DNA from: Brevundimonas sp.
GTDB taxonomy: Bacteria > Pseudomonadota > Alphaproteobacteria > Caulobacterales > Caulobacteraceae
Length of the DNA stretch: 64,000 nucleotides
Assembly: GCF_029946145.1 (NCBI RefSeq)
Contig: NZ_JAQSDY010000027.1
Span: 496,001-560,000 of the forward strand
Direction of reading: 5' to 3'
Both the position numbers and the translations under genes were made by a program. The notes below the pieces were generated by a model. It was given only the letters and a program-made list of their open reading frames with translations. It had not been told where the DNA came from and searched no databases. Positions 53,857 to 63,385 of this stretch are shown here, piece by piece (position 1 is the stretch's first letter; every line of letters begins with the position of its first letter).

Positions 53857-54321
53857 ATGAGCGAGCATCTGGCCACCATCGAATGGAGCCGTGGCGACCA
53901 GCCGTTCCTCGATAAGCGCTACGCCCGCGCCCATGACTGGCGTTTTGACGGCGGGGCGCTGGTGCGCGGGTCCTCGGCGCCGTCCGACCTCGTGCCGCCG
54001 CCGCTGTCGGATCCGGCCGCGGTCGATCCTGAGGAGGCCCTCGTGGCGGCGCTGTCGAGCTGCCACATGCTGTTCTTCCTCGCCTTCGCGGCCAAGGAAG
54101 GGTTTCTCATCGACGCCTACCGGGACGAGGCTATCGGCGTCCTGGGCCGGGACGAGCGCGGAAAGACCTCGATCACAGCCGTGACGCTGCGGCCAGCCGT
54201 GACCTTCTCGGGCGCACTGCTGCCGGACGCCGCCGCTATCGATGGCCTGCACCACCGGGCTCACGGGGCTTGCTACATCGCGAATTCGATCCGGGCGGAA
54301 GTCACGATCGAACCGCGCTAG
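53857..54321 (+). CDS. OsmC/Ohr family peroxiredoxin-like protein
   Basis: 154 residues from the ATG at 53857, preceded by TTGGAGG; the 360-residue track ORF is upstream antisense to rpe. OsmC fold with one catalytic cysteine in LVAALSSCHMLFFLAFAAKEG and the second in HRAHGACYIANSIR. Detoxifies organic hydroperoxides with a lipoyl or thiol partner. Monocistronic and flanked by minus-strand genes. Confidence 0.92.
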   Translation: MSEHLATIEWSRGDQPFLDKRYARAHDWRFDGGALVRGSSAPSDLVPPPLSDPAAVDPEEALVAALSSCHMLFFLAFAAKEGFLIDAYRDEAIGVLGRDERGKTSITAVTLRPAVTFSGALLPDAAAIDGLHHRAHGACYIANSIRAEVTIEPR

Positions 54322-54386
54322 AGCCAGTCAACAGTGTCACCCGGACGCCGCGCAGCGGCGATCCGGGACGCCAGGGCGTTTCCAGC

Positions 54387-55142
54387 TCAGGCGGCGGGGG
54401 CCACGGCCACGTCGTTCAGCAGGGCGACAAACCGCCGCTCTGCCTCGGCCGCCAGCTCGGGATGATAGCGCATCGGCCCGGCCGCCATCGGCTCGTCAAA
54501 GGCGTGGCTGCCCTCGGCGATCCAGGTCTCGACCTCGGCCCCGCAGCGGCGGACCATGTCGTGCACCCGCTCGGCATTGCGAACGGTGGTCAGGTGGTCG
54601 GTGCGCGAAATCACGGCCAGCGTCTTCGGGCAATGCCGCCACGGCCGCATCCGGTTGAAGGCGCCGACGCCGACGTAAGGATAGGCCAGCCAGGCCCCGA
54701 TCACCCCGTCCAGCGAGACGGCGCCGGGGTCCTCGACGCCCAGCATGCGGCGGCCCCGCTGCGAGCTCATCGCCTCCATGATGCCCCAGCCGCCATGGCT
54801 CCAGCCGGCGAGAACGATCTTCGAGGCGTCGACGTCGGGCCGCCGCGAAACGCCGTACAAGGCCGTGAGCACGTCGCCCGCCCGCTGCCAGCCATGCAGC
54901 AGCAGGCCCGTGCAGACCATGGCCATGGCGAACTGACGGCTCCAGCCGCGGGGCGCATAGGAGTCGACGATGACCGCCCGCCAGCCCGCCGCCTTCGCCG
55001 CCTCGGCGTATCGGGGCAGGTGATCGCGCAGGCCTCCGCAGCCGTGGAACAGGATCACCGTCGGGCGCGGCCGGTCGTCGTCGGGGCCGACGACGGTGGC
55101 GTGCGGCTCGAGCATCGACCAGCGCTGGGAGAGAGTCTGCAT
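54387..55142 (-). CDS. Dienelactone hydrolase family protein
   Basis: 251 residues from the ATG at 55142; an in-frame TTG at 55172 would add ten residues and neither has a strong Shine-Dalgarno. Alpha/beta-hydrolase with oxyanion segment [21 protein letters not shown], nucleophile elbow GWSHGGWG (Ser) and probable triad residues in ISRTDHLT and EGSHAFDEP. The true DLH family uses Cys; here the nucleophile is Ser. Substrate unknown. Downstream of purH by about 60 bases on the same strand. Confidence 0.85.
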   Translation of the reverse strand: MQTLSQRWSMLEPHATVVGPDDDRPRPTVILFHGCGGLRDHLPRYAEAAKAAGWRAVIVDSYAPRGWSRQFAMAMVCTGLLLHGWQRAGDVLTALYGVSRRPDVDASKIVLAGWSHGGWGIMEAMSSQRGRRMLGVEDPGAVSLDGVIGAWLAYPYVGVGAFNRMRPWRHCPKTLAVISRTDHLTTVRNAERVHDMVRRCGAEVETWIAEGSHAFDEPMAAGPMRYHPELAAEAERRFVALLNDVAVAPAA

Positions 55143-55200
55143 GGGGCAAGCCTGAAGGGAGGGGGCGTTCAAACCGCCGGCAATGGCAGAGGTTCCGCCT

Positions 55201-56805
55201 TCAGTGCCGGAAGACCCGCACCCCCGTAAAGGCCATGGCCACGCCGGCCTCGTCGGCGGCGGCGATGACCTCGTCGTCGCGGATCGAGCCGCCGGGCTGG
55301 ATCACGGCCGTCGCCCCGGCGGCCACCGCTTCCAGCAGGCCGTCGGCGAAGGGGAAGAAGGCTTCGGAGGCGCAGGCGGACCCCTGGGCCAGCGAATGGG
55401 CCAGACCCTTGGCCTCGCCGGCCTCGCGGGCGCGGATGGCGGCGATGCGGGCCGAGTCGCGGCGGTTCATCTGGCCGGCGCCGATGCCGGCTGTCTGGCC
55501 GTCCTTCGCATAGACGATGGCGTTCGATTTCACGTGCTTGGCCACGGTGAAGGCGAACAGCATGTCCTCGATCTCCTGCGGCGTCGGCTCGCGGCGGGTG
55601 ACGATCTTCAGGTCCGCGGCGGTGATGCGGCTGCGGTCGCGCGACTGGACCAGGAAGCCGCCGGCCACCGAGCGGAACACCTCGCCCGCGGCCAGCGGAT
55701 CGGGCAGGCCGTCTGTGAGCAACAGGCGCAGGTTCTTCTTCGCCGCGAAGATGGCCTTCGCCTCGTCGTCGGCGCCGGGGGCGATGACGACCTCGGTGAA
55801 GATGTCGGTGATCAGCTTCGCATCGGCGCCGGACAGCGGCCGGTTGACCGCGACCACGCCGCCGAAGGCCGAAACCGCGTCGCACTCCAGGGCGCGGGCG
55901 TAGGCGGCGGCGAGGTCAGAGCCCACCGCGACGCCGCAGGGGTTGGCGTGTTTGACGATGACGCAGGCCGGGGCCTCGAACTCGGCGACCAGCTCATAGG
56001 CGGCGTCGGCGTCGGCGATATTGTTGTAGCCCAGCTCCTTGCCCTGCAGCTGGCGGGCGTGGGCGACGCCCGGCCGCGTGTCGCCGGTGCGGTAGAAGGC
56101 GCCGGTCTGGTGCGGGTTCTCGCCATAGCGCAGCGTCTGGGCCAGCGAGCCGCTGATCGACTTGCGCGCCGGGGCGGCGTCGCCGACCTGACGGGCGAAC
56201 CAGCCGGAGACGGCGGCGTCATAGGCGGCGGTGCGGGCGAAGGCGCGGGCGGCGAGGCGCTTGCGCAGCTCGAGCGTCGTGGCTCCGTCGGCCTCGAGGG
56301 CCGCCAGCAGTTCGGCGACCGAGGTCCGATCGACGCAGACGGCGACATAGCCGTGGTTCTTGGAGCCTGAACGGATCATGGCCGGGCCGCCGATGTCGAT
56401 GTTCTCGACCACGGCGTCGAAGCCGCCGCCCGACGCCACCGTGGCCTCGAACGGATAGAGATCGACCCAGACGATATCGATGGGGCCGATGTTGTGGGTG
56501 GTCATGGCCTCGGCGTGATCGGCCGCGTCGCGCACGCCCAGCAGGCCGCCGTGCACCACCGGGTGCAGGGTCTTGACCCGGCCGTCCATCATCTCGGGGA
56601 AGCCGGTCAGCTCGGCGACGTCCTTCACCGGCACGCCGAAGCCGGCGATGGCGGCCCGGGTGCCGCCGGTCGAGACCAGTTCGACGCCGAGGCCGTGCAG
56701 GGTGCGGGCTGCGTCCTCCAGCCCGGTCTTGTCGGACAGGGAGATCAGCGCGCGCTGCGGCGCCACGCGGTCCGGCGCGGGGGGAAAGTCGGGAGCGGCG
56801 GGCAT
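55201..56805 (-). CDS. purH: Bifunctional AICAR transformylase / IMP cyclohydrolase
   Basis: 534 residues. N-terminal MGS-like cyclohydrolase domain ([30 protein letters not shown]) and C-terminal AICARFT domain with [27 protein letters not shown] (catalytic Lys-His) and the ending [14 protein letters not shown]. Last two steps of IMP synthesis. Usual full length, no frameshift. The block purH, hydrolase ... rpe on the minus strand is common near rsmB in alphaproteobacteria. Confidence 0.97.
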   Translation of the reverse strand: MPAAPDFPPAPDRVAPQRALISLSDKTGLEDAARTLHGLGVELVSTGGTRAAIAGFGVPVKDVAELTGFPEMMDGRVKTLHPVVHGGLLGVRDAADHAEAMTTHNIGPIDIVWVDLYPFEATVASGGGFDAVVENIDIGGPAMIRSGSKNHGYVAVCVDRTSVAELLAALEADGATTLELRKRLAARAFARTAAYDAAVSGWFARQVGDAAPARKSISGSLAQTLRYGENPHQTGAFYRTGDTRPGVAHARQLQGKELGYNNIADADAAYELVAEFEAPACVIVKHANPCGVAVGSDLAAAYARALECDAVSAFGGVVAVNRPLSGADAKLITDIFTEVVIAPGADDEAKAIFAAKKNLRLLLTDGLPDPLAAGEVFRSVAGGFLVQSRDRSRITAADLKIVTRREPTPQEIEDMLFAFTVAKHVKSNAIVYAKDGQTAGIGAGQMNRRDSARIAAIRAREAGEAKGLAHSLAQGSACASEAFFPFADGLLEAVAAGATAVIQPGGSIRDDEVIAAADEAGVAMAFTGVRVFRH

Positions 56806-56908
56806 GGCGGCGTCCGTATCTGGCGTTGGGGTCGGGGAGACGGGGCGCGTCTAGCACCGGAAGCGCCGCGATAGAACCGTCGGAACAGATCGACGCAAAA
56901 ACACGATC

Positions 56909-56940
56909 GGCCCGGAACGTCCCTGGGGACATTCCGGGCC
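56909..56940 (-). terminator. Intrinsic terminator after the Mn-catalase gene
   Basis: GGCCCGGAACGTCCC/GGGGACATTCCGGGCC hairpin (about 15 bp, one mismatch); on the minus strand it is followed by GATCGTGTTTTT. It starts 29 bases after the catalase stop, upstream of purH. Confidence 0.85.
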
Positions 56941-56968
56941 TCTCGGGCAGTCTCTTACGCTGGGCGCC

Positions 56969-57865
56969 CTACTCGAGCGGCGTCGTCGATCCGGCCCCCG
57001 GACCCGCGCCCAGATCGGCGCCGGTGATCGGGTTGCTGGCGGGGTCGGAGGCGAGGCGCTCCGACAGGGCGGCGATGGTCTTCTTCTGCGCGGCGTTCAG
57101 CCTGACGCTCGCCGTGCCGTCGCCGCCATCGACGGCCATCTGGTCTTCGCGCTCATCGACGAATTCCCACTGCTCGCCCTCGTTCCAGGGCCCGCGTGCG
57201 TCACCCTCGCCCTGGGACATGTTGTAGTATTTGTCAGCGAAGGCCGGATCGGCGGGGATCTTGCCCGGCGGGAAATTGGGCTCGATCGAATACAGGGCTT
57301 TCTCGAACGACTTCTGGTGCGCGACCTCGCGGGTCATGAGGAAGCCGAGCGCCTCCTTGATGCCCGGGTCGTCGGTCACGTTGATGAGCCGCTCATAGAC
57401 GATCTTGGCCCGCGACTCGGCGGCGATGTTGGAGCGCAGGTCGCAGGCCGGGTCGCCGATCGAGTCGATATAGGCGGCCGTCCACGGCACGCCCGCCGAG
57501 TTCACCAGCGCCGGTCCTCCACCGTACAGGATCGAGGTCGTGTGGCTTTCGCCCTGGTTGTTCAGCGACATGTAGAGCTCGGCCTCGGTCTTCGACGCTT
57601 CGGCCAGTTCGCCCTTGGCGCCGCGGTTCAGCATGGAGACGATCGAGCCGATCACCTCGAGGTGGCTCAGCTCCTCGGTGGCGATGTCTATGAGCATGTC
57701 CTTGCGGCCCGGGTCCTCTTCCGCCAACGCCTGGGTGAAGTAGCGCATGGCCGCCGCCAGCTCCCCCTGCGGGCCGCCGAACTGCTCCAGCAACAGCGTC
57801 GCCAGCCCCGGGTTGGGCTCCGCAACCCTGACAGTATACATCAAGCGCTTGTTGTGCATGAACAT
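56969..57865 (-). CDS. Manganese (non-haem) catalase
   Basis: 298 residues from the ATG at 57865, which has AGGA nine bases upstream; the track ATG at 57901 lacks one. Ferritin-like di-manganese enzyme: ligand helices with IATEELSHLEVIGSI (EExxH) and MTREVAHQKSFEKAL (ExxxH), plus the first Glu in LLLEQFGGPQGELAAA. PWTAAYIDSIGDPACDLRSN is typical of the family. Dismutates hydrogen peroxide in the cytoplasm. Stand-alone unit with its own terminator; stress regulation is likely. Confidence 0.94.
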   Translation of the reverse strand: MFMHNKRLMYTVRVAEPNPGLATLLLEQFGGPQGELAAAMRYFTQALAEEDPGRKDMLIDIATEELSHLEVIGSIVSMLNRGAKGELAEASKTEAELYMSLNNQGESHTTSILYGGGPALVNSAGVPWTAAYIDSIGDPACDLRSNIAAESRAKIVYERLINVTDDPGIKEALGFLMTREVAHQKSFEKALYSIEPNFPPGKIPADPAFADKYYNMSQGEGDARGPWNEGEQWEFVDEREDQMAVDGGDGTASVRLNAAQKKTIAALSERLASDPASNPITGADLGAGPGAGSTTPLE

Positions 57866-58031
57866 GACGAGAATTCCTGACAAATGATCCGATGGGACCA
57901 CAAGCTTTCGCCGCCCATTCAGTTCCTATGACAAGTTTCCGACACAGCCGGTCAGGGTCGGTATTTCAACCTCTACAGTAAAGCGTCGCCGAAGCTTCAG
58001 CATAAGGGGTGAGGCGTCACTGATTCCGGCG

Positions 58032-58559
58032 TCAGCCCTCCAGCCGGCTGAAATCCACCACCATCGGCTCCCGCCCGATCAGCGACAGGAAGCGCCGGAA
58101 ATCCGCCTGCGCCAGCGCCATCGTGGCCGTATTGGTCAGCGGGTGGAAGTTGACGATCTCCGCGTCCCACAGCGCCTTGTCGAGCACGAAGGCGACGCGC
58201 CGGTCCGGGTCGTTGATCAGGGCCAGCGCCGTGACCGAGCCGCCGCGCACGCCCAAGGTCTCATACAGCAGGACCTCATTGCCGAACGACAGCCGGTCCG
58301 AGCCCATCGTCCGATGCGCCCGTTTCAGGTCGACCACCGTGTCCTGGCGCGCCGAAATCAGCCACAGCCGGCCCTTCTTGTCCTTCAGGAACAGGTTCTT
58401 GGTGTGGGCGCCGGGCAGGGCGGCCTTGAGCGCCTGACCCTCCTCGACGCGGAAGACGGCCGGGTGGTCGTGCGTCGTCGAGGCGATCCCCTGCTCCTTC
58501 ATCCAGCCGAGCAGGCGGTCGCGGTCGTAAGCGGGCGGCGTCGGCTTGTGTTCGGTCAT
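58032..58559 (-). CDS. Prolyl-tRNA editing protein ProXp-ala / PrdX (YbaK domain)
   Basis: 175 residues. Contains the YbaK/ProX deacylase fold: [32 protein letters not shown] with the active-site lysine in the TKNLFLKD strand, then [12 protein letters not shown] and [14 protein letters not shown], diagnostic of the ProXp-ala branch that clears Ala-tRNAPro. It works in trans with prolyl-tRNA synthetases lacking an editing domain, as in Caulobacter. Divergent from DUF6065. Confidence 0.9.
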   Translation of the reverse strand: MTEHKPTPPAYDRDRLLGWMKEQGIASTTHDHPAVFRVEEGQALKAALPGAHTKNLFLKDKKGRLWLISARQDTVVDLKRAHRTMGSDRLSFGNEVLLYETLGVRGGSVTALALINDPDRRVAFVLDKALWDAEIVNFHPLTNTATMALAQADFRRFLSLIGREPMVVDFSRLEG

Positions 58560-58611
58560 ACGGCTTCGCTAGGGATAGGGACGTCCCCTCGATACCGCCC
58601 GGAGGCTCCCT

Positions 58612-59352
58612 GTGGAACTCGAATGCTATCCGATGACGCAAACGCCGCCGGACCTGGTGCCCGGCCGGCAGTCGCGCAACTGGATGGACGCCTTCGCCAG
58701 CCGGCACCCCTATCGCTGCCTGCCGCTGACCATGGCCAACACCACGGGCTGGGAGATCCTGTGTCCCCTGACCTTCACCGCCGAATGGAACGGCGGGCCC
58801 AGCCAGGCCGACATCGTCATCACGCCGGAGCGGCCGAACGCGGACCTGACGCATGTGGTGACCTCGCACTTCTCGCGTGGGGTCCTGACCATGCATCCGC
58901 AATATCTGTTCCGCACGCCGCCGGGCTGGGGCCTGCTGGCGGGCGGTTCGCCCAACCATCTGAAGGACGGCATCCAGCCGCTGGTCGGTCTGATCGAAAC
59001 CGACTGGCTGCCCTTCCCCTTCACCATGAACTGGCTGTTCACCCGGCCGGGCAAGGTGAAGTTCGAAAAGGGCGAACCCTTCTGCTTCATCACCCCGATC
59101 GAGCACCGCAAGGTCGAGACCATGCAGCCGGTGATCCGGTCGCTGGAGTCCAATCCGGTCATGCACGGCCAGTTCGAGGCGTGGAACCGCGCCCGCACCG
59201 ACTTCAACAAGCGTCTGGCCTCGGGCGACCCGGACGCGGCCAAGGAGGCGTGGCAGCGCTATTATTTCAAGGGCGAGATTCCCGAGGATCTGGGCACGGC
59301 GCCCGAAACCCACGTCAACAAGCGCCGGCTCAAGTCGCCGCGCGTGGGCTGA
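58612..59352 (+). CDS. DUF6065 family protein
   Basis: 246 residues from a GTG with GGAGG six bases upstream. Start MELECYPMTQTPPDLVPG, then RNWMDAFASRHPYRCLPLTMANT-type signature and HFSRGVLTMHPQYLFRTPPGWGLLA. No signal peptide or membrane segment. I recognise it as DUF6065, whose members often neighbour natural-product or 2OG-oxygenase genes elsewhere, but nothing here suggests such a cluster. Function unknown. Confidence 0.83.
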   Translation: MELECYPMTQTPPDLVPGRQSRNWMDAFASRHPYRCLPLTMANTTGWEILCPLTFTAEWNGGPSQADIVITPERPNADLTHVVTSHFSRGVLTMHPQYLFRTPPGWGLLAGGSPNHLKDGIQPLVGLIETDWLPFPFTMNWLFTRPGKVKFEKGEPFCFITPIEHRKVETMQPVIRSLESNPVMHGQFEAWNRARTDFNKRLASGDPDAAKEAWQRYYFKGEIPEDLGTAPETHVNKRRLKSPRVG

Positions 59353-59355
59353 AGG

Positions 59356-59443
59356 AGTGGCTAGTGGCTAGTGGCTAGTGAGGTGCACCACAGCATTGCA
59401 CGACCCACGAATCGCCAGCCAACAATCACTAGCCACTAGCCAC
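59356..59443. repeat. Hairpin with tandem-heptamer arms, copy 2
   Basis: Left arm (AGTGGCT)3AGTG starting 4 bases after the DUF6065 stop; right arm CACT(AGCCACT)1AGCCAC ends at the base before the stop codon of the convergent lipoprotein gene. 17 bp pair perfectly around a 46-base loop. The right arm is preceded by CAATCACTAGCC as in copy 1. Confidence 0.82.
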
Positions 59444-59998
59444 CTACATGGGCCGGGTGACGCGCGGACCGAGGTTGGAGATGACCTCGCGGGCGTCGAA
59501 GGCGTTGGGGTCGCCGGCCGGCTTGGCGCCGCGGCCCATGACGATCTCGGCCGAGGCCTCGTAGCGGTCGATCTCGCGCACGTCGAAATCGCGGCTGCCC
59601 CAGAAGGGATCGCCCCACGGGCTCCAGTAGCCGCGGCGGTAATAGCGCCACGACGGACCCCAGTAGGGGCCGTACCGGTCGTAGTAGAAGGGATCGGGCG
59701 TGGCCTGCAGGCGCACGTCGCGGTCGGTGGCGCGGTTGACCGTGGCGAACCAGTCATAGCCGTTCTCGGCGGTGACCTCGGCGGCCCGCAGCAGCAGGGC
59801 CATCTCGACCTGGTCGCGCGAGGTGACGGAATTGCCCGAGAAGCTGACGCGGTATCGGTCGGCGTCGACGCGCTGTTCGGAATAGCCGTAACGGCTGCCC
59901 TGGCCGGCGGGACCGTAGGGGGTGGCCGTGGCGCAGGCGGACAGGGCGAGAGCCGCCGTCGCCGCCAGAAGCGCGGACCTGAGGAACCGATGTCTCAT
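59444..59998 (-). CDS. CC0125/CC1285 family lipoprotein
   Basis: 184 residues from the ATG at 59998, preceded by AAGGAGAG. Lipoprotein signal with lipobox LSAC; mature part has GYSEQRVDADRYRVSFSGNS and QVEMALLLRAAEVTAENGYDWF, the signature of the Caulobacter-type CC0125/CC1285 family, and a Tyr/Trp/Arg-rich insert (YYDRYGPYWGPSWRYYRRG). Probably outer-membrane anchored; function unknown. Longer track start rejected. Confidence 0.85.
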   Translation of the reverse strand: MRHRFLRSALLAATAALALSACATATPYGPAGQGSRYGYSEQRVDADRYRVSFSGNSVTSRDQVEMALLLRAAEVTAENGYDWFATVNRATDRDVRLQATPDPFYYDRYGPYWGPSWRYYRRGYWSPWGDPFWGSRDFDVREIDRYEASAEIVMGRGAKPAGDPNAFDAREVISNLGPRVTRPM

Positions 59999-60080
59999 GG
60001 GAACTCTCCTTGACGCGACATGACGCGCCCTGCCTGCTGAACGGGACATGAACGGCGTCGTTCCGTTCTGACACAAACCC

Positions 60081-60713
60081 TTATAAACGCGTAACAATAA
60101 GGACGGCCGCGGCCAGAAGAAGAAGACCCGTCATGAGGGCGAACCCCTTGCGGAAACGCGGCTCGCCCATGCGCCGAGCCAGGGCCGCCCCGCCCAGACC
60201 GTAGGCGGACATGGAAAGCACGTCCATGCCGATGGTGGCGACGGCGAACAGCGCCAGTTGAGGCGCCGCCGGACGGTTCACATCGAGGAAGGGCGGCAGG
60301 ACGGCGGTGAAGAACAGCACCGCCTTGGGGTTGGCGATCTGCACCATGAAGCCGTCGACCAGGGCGCTGCGTCCCATCCTGACCGTCGGCGCATCGGGAT
60401 CGGCGGCCGTGCGGAAGGCGCCGCGCAGGGCGTTGACGCCCAGCCACGCCACATACAGGGCCCCGCCGATCGAAATCAGCCGGAAGACCTGGGGAAAGGC
60501 GATCACCAGCGCCCCGAGGCCGAGGGCCGCCGCCGCGAACCAGACCAGGGTGGCGGCGTTCATGCCGACCACGCCCAGAAGCGCCCCGGCCTTGCCACGC
60601 TGGACCCCGTTGGCGACCGAGAAGATGTTGGCCGGGCCGGGGGTGATCGCCATCACCGTCATGACCCCGAGGAAGGTCAGATACAGGTGCGGATCGACGG
60701 GCAGGCTGTCCAT
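60081..60713 (-). CDS. LysE/RhtB family amino-acid exporter
   Basis: 210 residues, six predicted membrane helices. Family motifs: VMAITPGPANIFSVANGVQRGKAGALLGVVG at the N-terminus and VDGFMVQIANPKAVLFFTAVLPPFL in the middle. Exports amino acids such as homoserine, threonine or lysine; specificity is not predictable. Separated by 82 bases from the lipoprotein gene, with an AT-rich stretch (CTTATAAACGCGTAACAATAAG) in the gap that may be the lipoprotein promoter. Confidence 0.92.
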   Translation of the reverse strand: MDSLPVDPHLYLTFLGVMTVMAITPGPANIFSVANGVQRGKAGALLGVVGMNAATLVWFAAAALGLGALVIAFPQVFRLISIGGALYVAWLGVNALRGAFRTAADPDAPTVRMGRSALVDGFMVQIANPKAVLFFTAVLPPFLDVNRPAAPQLALFAVATIGMDVLSMSAYGLGGAALARRMGEPRFRKGFALMTGLLLLAAAVLIVTRL

Positions 60714-60817
60714 GCCGTCCTGTCGGGCGGCGCGGGGCTACGGTCAAGCCTGTCGAGCGGCGGGCCCGCCGCTCGGGGAGGCTGTGTGGCGCGGTTGCGC
60801 CAGCCCGGCCGGGCGGA

Positions 60818-61396
60818 TCAGTCTTCGTCGGCCGTGGCCGGAGCCTCGACCGCTTCGCCGCTGACCGCGACGGCGACCCCGGCTTCGTCCAGTGAATCCA
60901 TGGCCTCGCCGACGGTGTATTCGGCCACCAGGCCGTAGGTGGCCATGTGTTCCGGGTCATTGGAGGCCCAGGCGCCGTTCGTGGCGATGCCCTGGGCGGC
61001 CGCCAGGGCGCCGGGGACCTCGGCCATGGCTTCCGAGACGACCGCGCCGATATCGACGCCCGCCAGGGCCTCGGCGACGACCGCGTTCACATCGATTTCG
61101 GCCAGGGCCTCGGCGGCGATGGACGAGGCGTGCTGCGTGGCCGCGGCGGTGAAGGCGGTGACGTCGGGCTGATATTCGGTCCAGAGGGCGGCGATGCGCA
61201 GCTCGCGCTGGTCCTTGGTCAGGCTCTTGTCTTCGGAAATGGCCTCGGCGCGTTCGCCGAAGGCCTCCATGCGGGCCTCGAAGGCGTCGGCGGCGGCTTC
61301 CAGCGCGTCTTCGGACGGGCCGCGCACATCAGCGGCGACGGCGGCCGAGAGCGGCAGCAGGGCCAGGGCGGCGGCGAGGGAGAGGGCCTTGATCAT
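60818..61396 (-). CDS. Secreted Ala/Glu-rich helical protein (paralogue 1)
   Basis: 192 residues from the ATG at 61396, preceded by AAGGAAC; the track start is too far upstream. Signal peptide ALSLAAALALLPLSAAVAA. Mature region is almost wholly helical: ALEAAADAFEARMEAFGERAEAI, then LWTEYQPDVTAFTAAATQHAS. No cysteine. The pattern recurs in the next gene (61508-61969). I do not recognise a family. Confidence 0.7.
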   Translation of the reverse strand: MIKALSLAAALALLPLSAAVAADVRGPSEDALEAAADAFEARMEAFGERAEAISEDKSLTKDQRELRIAALWTEYQPDVTAFTAAATQHASSIAAEALAEIDVNAVVAEALAGVDIGAVVSEAMAEVPGALAAAQGIATNGAWASNDPEHMATYGLVAEYTVGEAMDSLDEAGVAVAVSGEAVEAPATADED

Positions 61397-61466
61397 CGGT
61401 CGGGTTCCTTGAGCGTGCACGCCCAGGTTCCGCCGAACGCCGTCCGGTCTCAAGTGAAATCGTGGT

Positions 61467-61494
61467 AAGGCGGCGGGCGCGCAGCCGCCGCCTT
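61467..61494 (-). terminator. Terminator-like hairpin between the paired secreted-protein genes
   Basis: AAGGCGGCGG/CCGCCGCCTT stem with 8-base loop, 14 bases after the stop of the 61508-61969 gene. The following sequence (ACCACGATTTC on the minus strand) is only weakly T-rich, so termination may be partial, letting transcripts reach the downstream paralogue. Confidence 0.5.
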
Positions 61495-61507
61495 CCGGAT
61501 CAATAAC

Positions 61508-61969
61508 TTATTGCGGCGCCGCAGGTCCGGCGGGCGCCGCCGCGGCCGCGGCGGCCTGTGTGATCTGGCCGCGCACCATGGCGGGCAGGCCCTGGATCAT
61601 GGGCACGACGGTCGAGGCCGCCGTCGCCATCTCCGCCTTCTGCTCCTCGGTCCCGGCGGCCGCCTTCGCCTCGAAGAAGGCCTTGAGCTCGACGCCGAAG
61701 GCGTCGGCTTCGGGCTGGTACCGGGCGACGATGGCGTCCAGAGCGGCGTCGGCGGCGGCCTGATCCCCGGCCGCGGCCGTTATCGCGGCCTGCATCTCGG
61801 TCCCCATCGCCTGCATCCGGGCGCCGAAGGCCTCCCCCTTCGCCTCCAGCGCGGCCTCGGCGGGATCGACCGCTTCGGCGGCCGGCGGCGCGGCCGGCGC
61901 GTCCTGGGCGAAGGCGGGGGCGGCGAAGGCCAGGGCGGCCGAGGCGGCGAGGATCATTCGGATGGACAT
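61508..61969 (-). CDS. Secreted Ala-rich helical protein (paralogue 2)
   Basis: 153 residues. Signal peptide MILAASAALAFAAPAFAQ; mature region AALEAKGEAFGARMQAMGTEMQAA and IVARYQPEADAFGVELKAFFE share order and spacing with the neighbouring protein (xAFxARMxA...YQPxxxAF). Low-complexity Ala/Pro tail. No known domain; periplasmic chaperone-like or structural roles are possible but unproven. Confidence 0.7.
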   Translation of the reverse strand: MSIRMILAASAALAFAAPAFAQDAPAAPPAAEAVDPAEAALEAKGEAFGARMQAMGTEMQAAITAAAGDQAAADAALDAIVARYQPEADAFGVELKAFFEAKAAAGTEEQKAEMATAASTVVPMIQGLPAMVRGQITQAAAAAAAPAGPAAPQ

Positions 61970-62056
61970 GACGGCTCCTGGTGCGCGGAAGGAGCCATGC
62001 TCCCGCCGGGAGAATGACGGATATTCCGGAACGGCGCGAGGCGAATTTCCTCGCGA

Positions 62057-63289
62057 TCAGCCCCGGTCGCGCGCGTCCCGCTTGCCCAGAACCCGCAGGC
62101 GCAGGGCGTTCAGCTTGATGAAGCCGGCGGCGTCCTTCTGGTCATAGGCGACGGCGCCGTCCTCGAAAGTGACCAGTTCCTGGTCGTACAGGCTCTCGGC
62201 GCTCTCGCGGCCGATGACGGTCGCATTGCCCTTGTACAGCTTGACCCGCACCGTCCCCGACACCTTCGTCTGGGAGTGGTCGATGGCCGCCTGCAGCATC
62301 TCGCGCTCGGGCGAGAACCAGAAGCCGTTGTAGACCAGATGGGCGTATTTGACCGCCAGCTCGTCCTTCAGATGCATGGCCCCGCCGTCGAGGGTGATGG
62401 ACTCGATGCCGCGGTGGGCCGCCAGCAGGATGGTCCCGCCCGGGGTCTCGTAGACGCCGCGCGACTTCATGCCGACGAAGCGGTTCTCGACCAGGTCCAG
62501 CCGGCCGATGCCGTTGTCGTGGCCGTACTGGTTCAGGGCGGTCAGCAGGGTCGCCGGCGACATCGCCTCGCCGTTGATCGAGACCGGGTCGCCTTTTTCG
62601 AAGCCGATGGTGATGACGGTGGCGACGTCGGGCGCGTCTTCAGGCGACAGGGTGCGCTGGTGCACGAACTCCGGGGCCTCGACCGACGGGTCCTCCAGCA
62701 CCTTGCCCTCGCTGGACGAGTGCAGAAGGTTGGCGTCGACGCTGAACGGGGCCTCGCCGCGCTTGTCCTTGGCGATCGGGATCTGGTGCTTCTCGGCGAA
62801 GTCGAGCAGGTGTTCGCGCGACTTGAAATCCCACTCGCGCCACGGCGCGATGACGCGGATGTCGGGCTCGAGCGCATAATAGCCGAGCTCGAAGCGGACC
62901 TGGTCGTTGCCCTTGCCGGTCGCGCCGTGACAGACGGCGTCGGCGCCGACCATGCGGGCGATCTCGATCTGGCGTTTGGCGATCAGCGGCCGCGCGATCG
63001 AGGTGCCCAGCAGATACTGGCCCTCGTACAGGGCGTTGGCCCGGAACATGGGGAAGACATAGTCGCGAACGAACTCCTCGCGCAGGTCGTCGATGAAGAT
63101 GTTCTCGGGCTTGATCCCCATCTTCAGCGCCTTCTCGCGCGCCGGCGCCAATTCCTCGCCCTGGCCCAGGTCGGCGGTGAAGGTCACGACCTCCGCGCCG
63201 TATTCGGTCTGCAGCCATTTCAGGATGATCGAGGTGTCCAGGCCGCCGGAATAGGCGAGGACGACCTTCTTGGGGGCGGGCTGGGTCAT
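62057..63289 (-). CDS. argG: Argininosuccinate synthase
   Basis: 410 residues. ATP PP-motif [18 protein letters not shown] at residue 9; citrulline/aspartate-binding stretches [19 protein letters not shown] and [24 protein letters not shown]. Condenses citrulline and aspartate to argininosuccinate. Normal length and monocistronic; no arginine-regulatory site was recognised upstream. Confidence 0.97.
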   Translation of the reverse strand: MTQPAPKKVVLAYSGGLDTSIILKWLQTEYGAEVVTFTADLGQGEELAPAREKALKMGIKPENIFIDDLREEFVRDYVFPMFRANALYEGQYLLGTSIARPLIAKRQIEIARMVGADAVCHGATGKGNDQVRFELGYYALEPDIRVIAPWREWDFKSREHLLDFAEKHQIPIAKDKRGEAPFSVDANLLHSSSEGKVLEDPSVEAPEFVHQRTLSPEDAPDVATVITIGFEKGDPVSINGEAMSPATLLTALNQYGHDNGIGRLDLVENRFVGMKSRGVYETPGGTILLAAHRGIESITLDGGAMHLKDELAVKYAHLVYNGFWFSPEREMLQAAIDHSQTKVSGTVRVKLYKGNATVIGRESAESLYDQELVTFEDGAVAYDQKDAAGFIKLNALRLRVLGKRDARDRG

Positions 63290-63385
63290 GACGGGTCTTT
63301 CGGCGAACGCGGGGAGGCGTTGGGGCGTGTCGGCGCGCTTAAAGGGCCAGACGCCCCGCGATGCAAGGGCGGGAATGGGGCAGGG

